In this document: positions 5,942 through 7,140 of the stretch, piece after piece
Numbering within the stretch: the first letter of the stretch is position 1
How the letters are laid out: each line of letters starts with the position of its first letter
Origin: Bacteroidia bacterium
GTDB lineage: Bacteria; Bacteroidota; Bacteroidia; AKYH767-A; OLB10
NCBI GenBank assembly: GCA_025450095.1
Contig: JANWID010000190.1
Span: forward strand, 1 to 7,140
DNA length: 7,140 nt
Direction: 5' to 3'
Program-made: the position numbers and the translations under genes
Notes under the pieces: model-generated
What the model saw: the letters and a program-made list of their open reading frames with translations, nothing else
The model's database searches: none
Told to the model about the DNA's origin: nothing

Positions 5942-7140
5942 ACTACCGAACCATATGCAAGTACAGCAAACTTATTTGATCATGCTTTCAGCGGAATATG
6001 TATTAATCCAACGAAAGATTCCATTATTGTTTGTAGTGGAGCACGTACCGATCATGGTGAGATTCAGATTTCAGGCGGGTTGTTTCCCGGATATCGGGAA
6101 GTGCCACTGACCTCCGCAATGTTCAGACTTCCGGCAATGGCAAACGGACTGGTTTTGCAGAATGATTCGTCCTGGCTCGATTCCTCCGGTTATCTTTTTG
6201 CCCGGGGATTCAGAAATGCATTTGATGTTGCTTATGATAAGAATGGAAATTTGTTTGGTGTTGAAAATTCCGGTGACCGTGATGATTCTGACGAGCTCAA
6301 CTGTATACAACAAGGCAGACATTATGGTTTTCCATGGGTGATGGGAGGAAATTATACAGGTCAACAGTGGTTGTCGTATGATCCTTCAACAGACTTGCTT
6401 ATAAATCACGGATGTCTTGCATGGCAAAATAATTTTTTTTATAACGATACAACATATCCGCAGATGCCTCCCGGACTGGTAATAACACATGGTCTTCGCA
6501 ATAGTGGTCCTGATGCTGATGTGTGGCGAAACCCGGCAACCGGAACTGTTATCAATACAAGCGACTCTGCTGGTTTTAACATGCGCACTTTTACTGCCCA
6601 TAAATCTCCCCTCGGGCTTGTCTTTGACAATACTAACAGTCTCGACAGCAATTATAACGGTGATGGATATGTGCTCGGGTATACCAGGGGCTGTGCCGAT
6701 TCGTCGGGATTTATTACCGGTTATGGATTATCCCCTGCCCTCGATATCGGTGAAGATCTCCTTCAATTGAAATTTGAGCCTGATACTTTCAACAACGATT
6801 TTGTGCTTACCACTACCCGCATTGCATCGGGTTTCATAAGTCCCGTAGATGCTGAACTGGTTGAAAATATTATGTATGTAATCGAAAATGGTTATCCAGG
6901 AAGTGCACACGTTCCCGTGATCTGGAAACTTACTTTTCCTCCGAATACCACCGGCATAAAAAACATTTTCAAAAATGAAAGAACCATTTACCCGGTACCT
7001 TCAGATGGTATAATATATATAACGGGTAGTTCACAAGGTGATCAAATTATTATTTCTGATTTATCGGGTAAAAGCATTTATCAAACCGTGAGTCAGGATG
7101 AGATTCATAAAATTGATCTGCAGTATTTAGATGCTGGTTA
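5939..7140 (+). CDS. PQQ-dependent sugar dehydrogenase-like protein, C-terminal part with T9SS domain (partial at right edge)
   Basis: The frame from ATG 5939 is open for 400 codons to the window edge. It holds the body of a glucose/sorbosone dehydrogenase beta-propeller. LFDHAFSGI (residues 12-20 of this part) aligns by eye with the segment around the catalytic His144 of soluble PQQ glucose dehydrogenase, placing the equivalent histidine at codon 5981-5983. ARGFRNAFDVAYD (88-100) matches the GHRNP motif whose arginine contacts PQQ. ENSGDRDDSDELN (109-121) and HYGFPW (128-133) match the acidic DE-N and NYGWP motifs near the calcium and cofactor. HKSPLGLVF (221-229) is another family motif. 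From about residue 347 a T9SS type A domain begins (IYPVPSDGIIYI, then IIISDLSGK) and is cut by the window end. Without the upstream half it lacks a signal peptide and first blades, so reinitiation alone would leave it in the cytoplasm. Electron acceptor and sugar are unknown. Confidence 0.85.
   Translation, partial: MTTEPYASTANLFDHAFSGICINPTKDSIIVCSGARTDHGEIQISGGLFPGYREVPLTSAMFRLPAMANGLVLQNDSSWLDSSGYLFARGFRNAFDVAYDKNGNLFGVENSGDRDDSDELNCIQQGRHYGFPWVMGGNYTGQQWLSYDPSTDLLINHGCLAWQNNFFYNDTTYPQMPPGLVITHGLRNSGPDADVWRNPATGTVINTSDSAGFNMRTFTAHKSPLGLVFDNTNSLDSNYNGDGYVLGYTRGCADSSGFITGYGLSPALDIGEDLLQLKFEPDTFNNDFVLTTTRIASGFISPVDAELVENIMYVIENGYPGSAHVPVIWKLTFPPNTTGIKNIFKNERTIYPVPSDGIIYITGSSQGDQIIISDLSGKSIYQTVSQDEIHKIDLQYLDAG

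Noticed and set aside
6071..6910. Several short open frames in other phases across the dehydrogenase
   Set aside because: They overlap the continuous propeller frame with recognisable family motifs, and their own translations match nothing I recognise.
1..7140. Mobile element, toxin-antitoxin, defence island, CRISPR or tRNA
   Set aside because: No transposase, integrase, terminal inverted repeats, repeat-spacer pattern, tRNA cloverleaf or defence domain is visible on either strand.

Overview
The window looks like a chromosomal segment from a member of the Bacteroidota. Four of the five genes encode proteins with signal peptides. Three of them end, or begin to end at the window edge, in the C-terminal sorting domain of the type IX secretion system (T9SS), which is confined to this phylum. 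Promoter-like sites fit the Bacteroidota consensus (TTTG, about 19 nt, TAnnTTTG), and start codons follow A/T-rich sequence without Shine-Dalgarno motifs. The genus cannot be told from the sequence.

Layout. Bases 1-259 (minus strand) hold the 5' end of an exported Kelch-repeat protein that runs off the left edge. A 319-nt divergent intergenic region (260-578) has a plausible promoter on each strand and a terminator-like hairpin in the leader of the rightward transcript. From 579 to 5279 three genes lie head to tail. The first two are tandem paralogous secreted metzincin proteases of the M43 (pappalysin/cytophagalysin) family. Each has a signal peptide, a propeptide with one cysteine, an HExxHxxxxxH catalytic domain, a PKD domain, a choice-of-anchor J-like domain and a T9SS type A sorting domain. 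The third, starting 2 nt after the second, is a small cytoplasmic AHSA1/SRPBCC-fold protein. A strong intrinsic terminator (5303-5334) closes the unit.

From 5538 to the right edge lies a PQQ-dependent glucose/sorbosone dehydrogenase-like beta-propeller with its own signal peptide and the start of a T9SS domain. Its reading frame is broken at 5934-5941. The first 133 codons end at a TAA that overlaps an ATG, and the remaining 400 or more codons continue in the -1 frame. One extra base in the T run there would join the two halves into one normal protein.

Together the genes look like a secreted degradative and oxidative repertoire: two extracellular proteases, a sugar-oxidising propeller and a Kelch protein. 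I see no mobile element, CRISPR array, tRNA, rRNA or defence system. The most notable points are the broken or recoded dehydrogenase, the hairpin in the protease leader, and the coupling of a cytoplasmic AHSA1 gene to secreted proteases.
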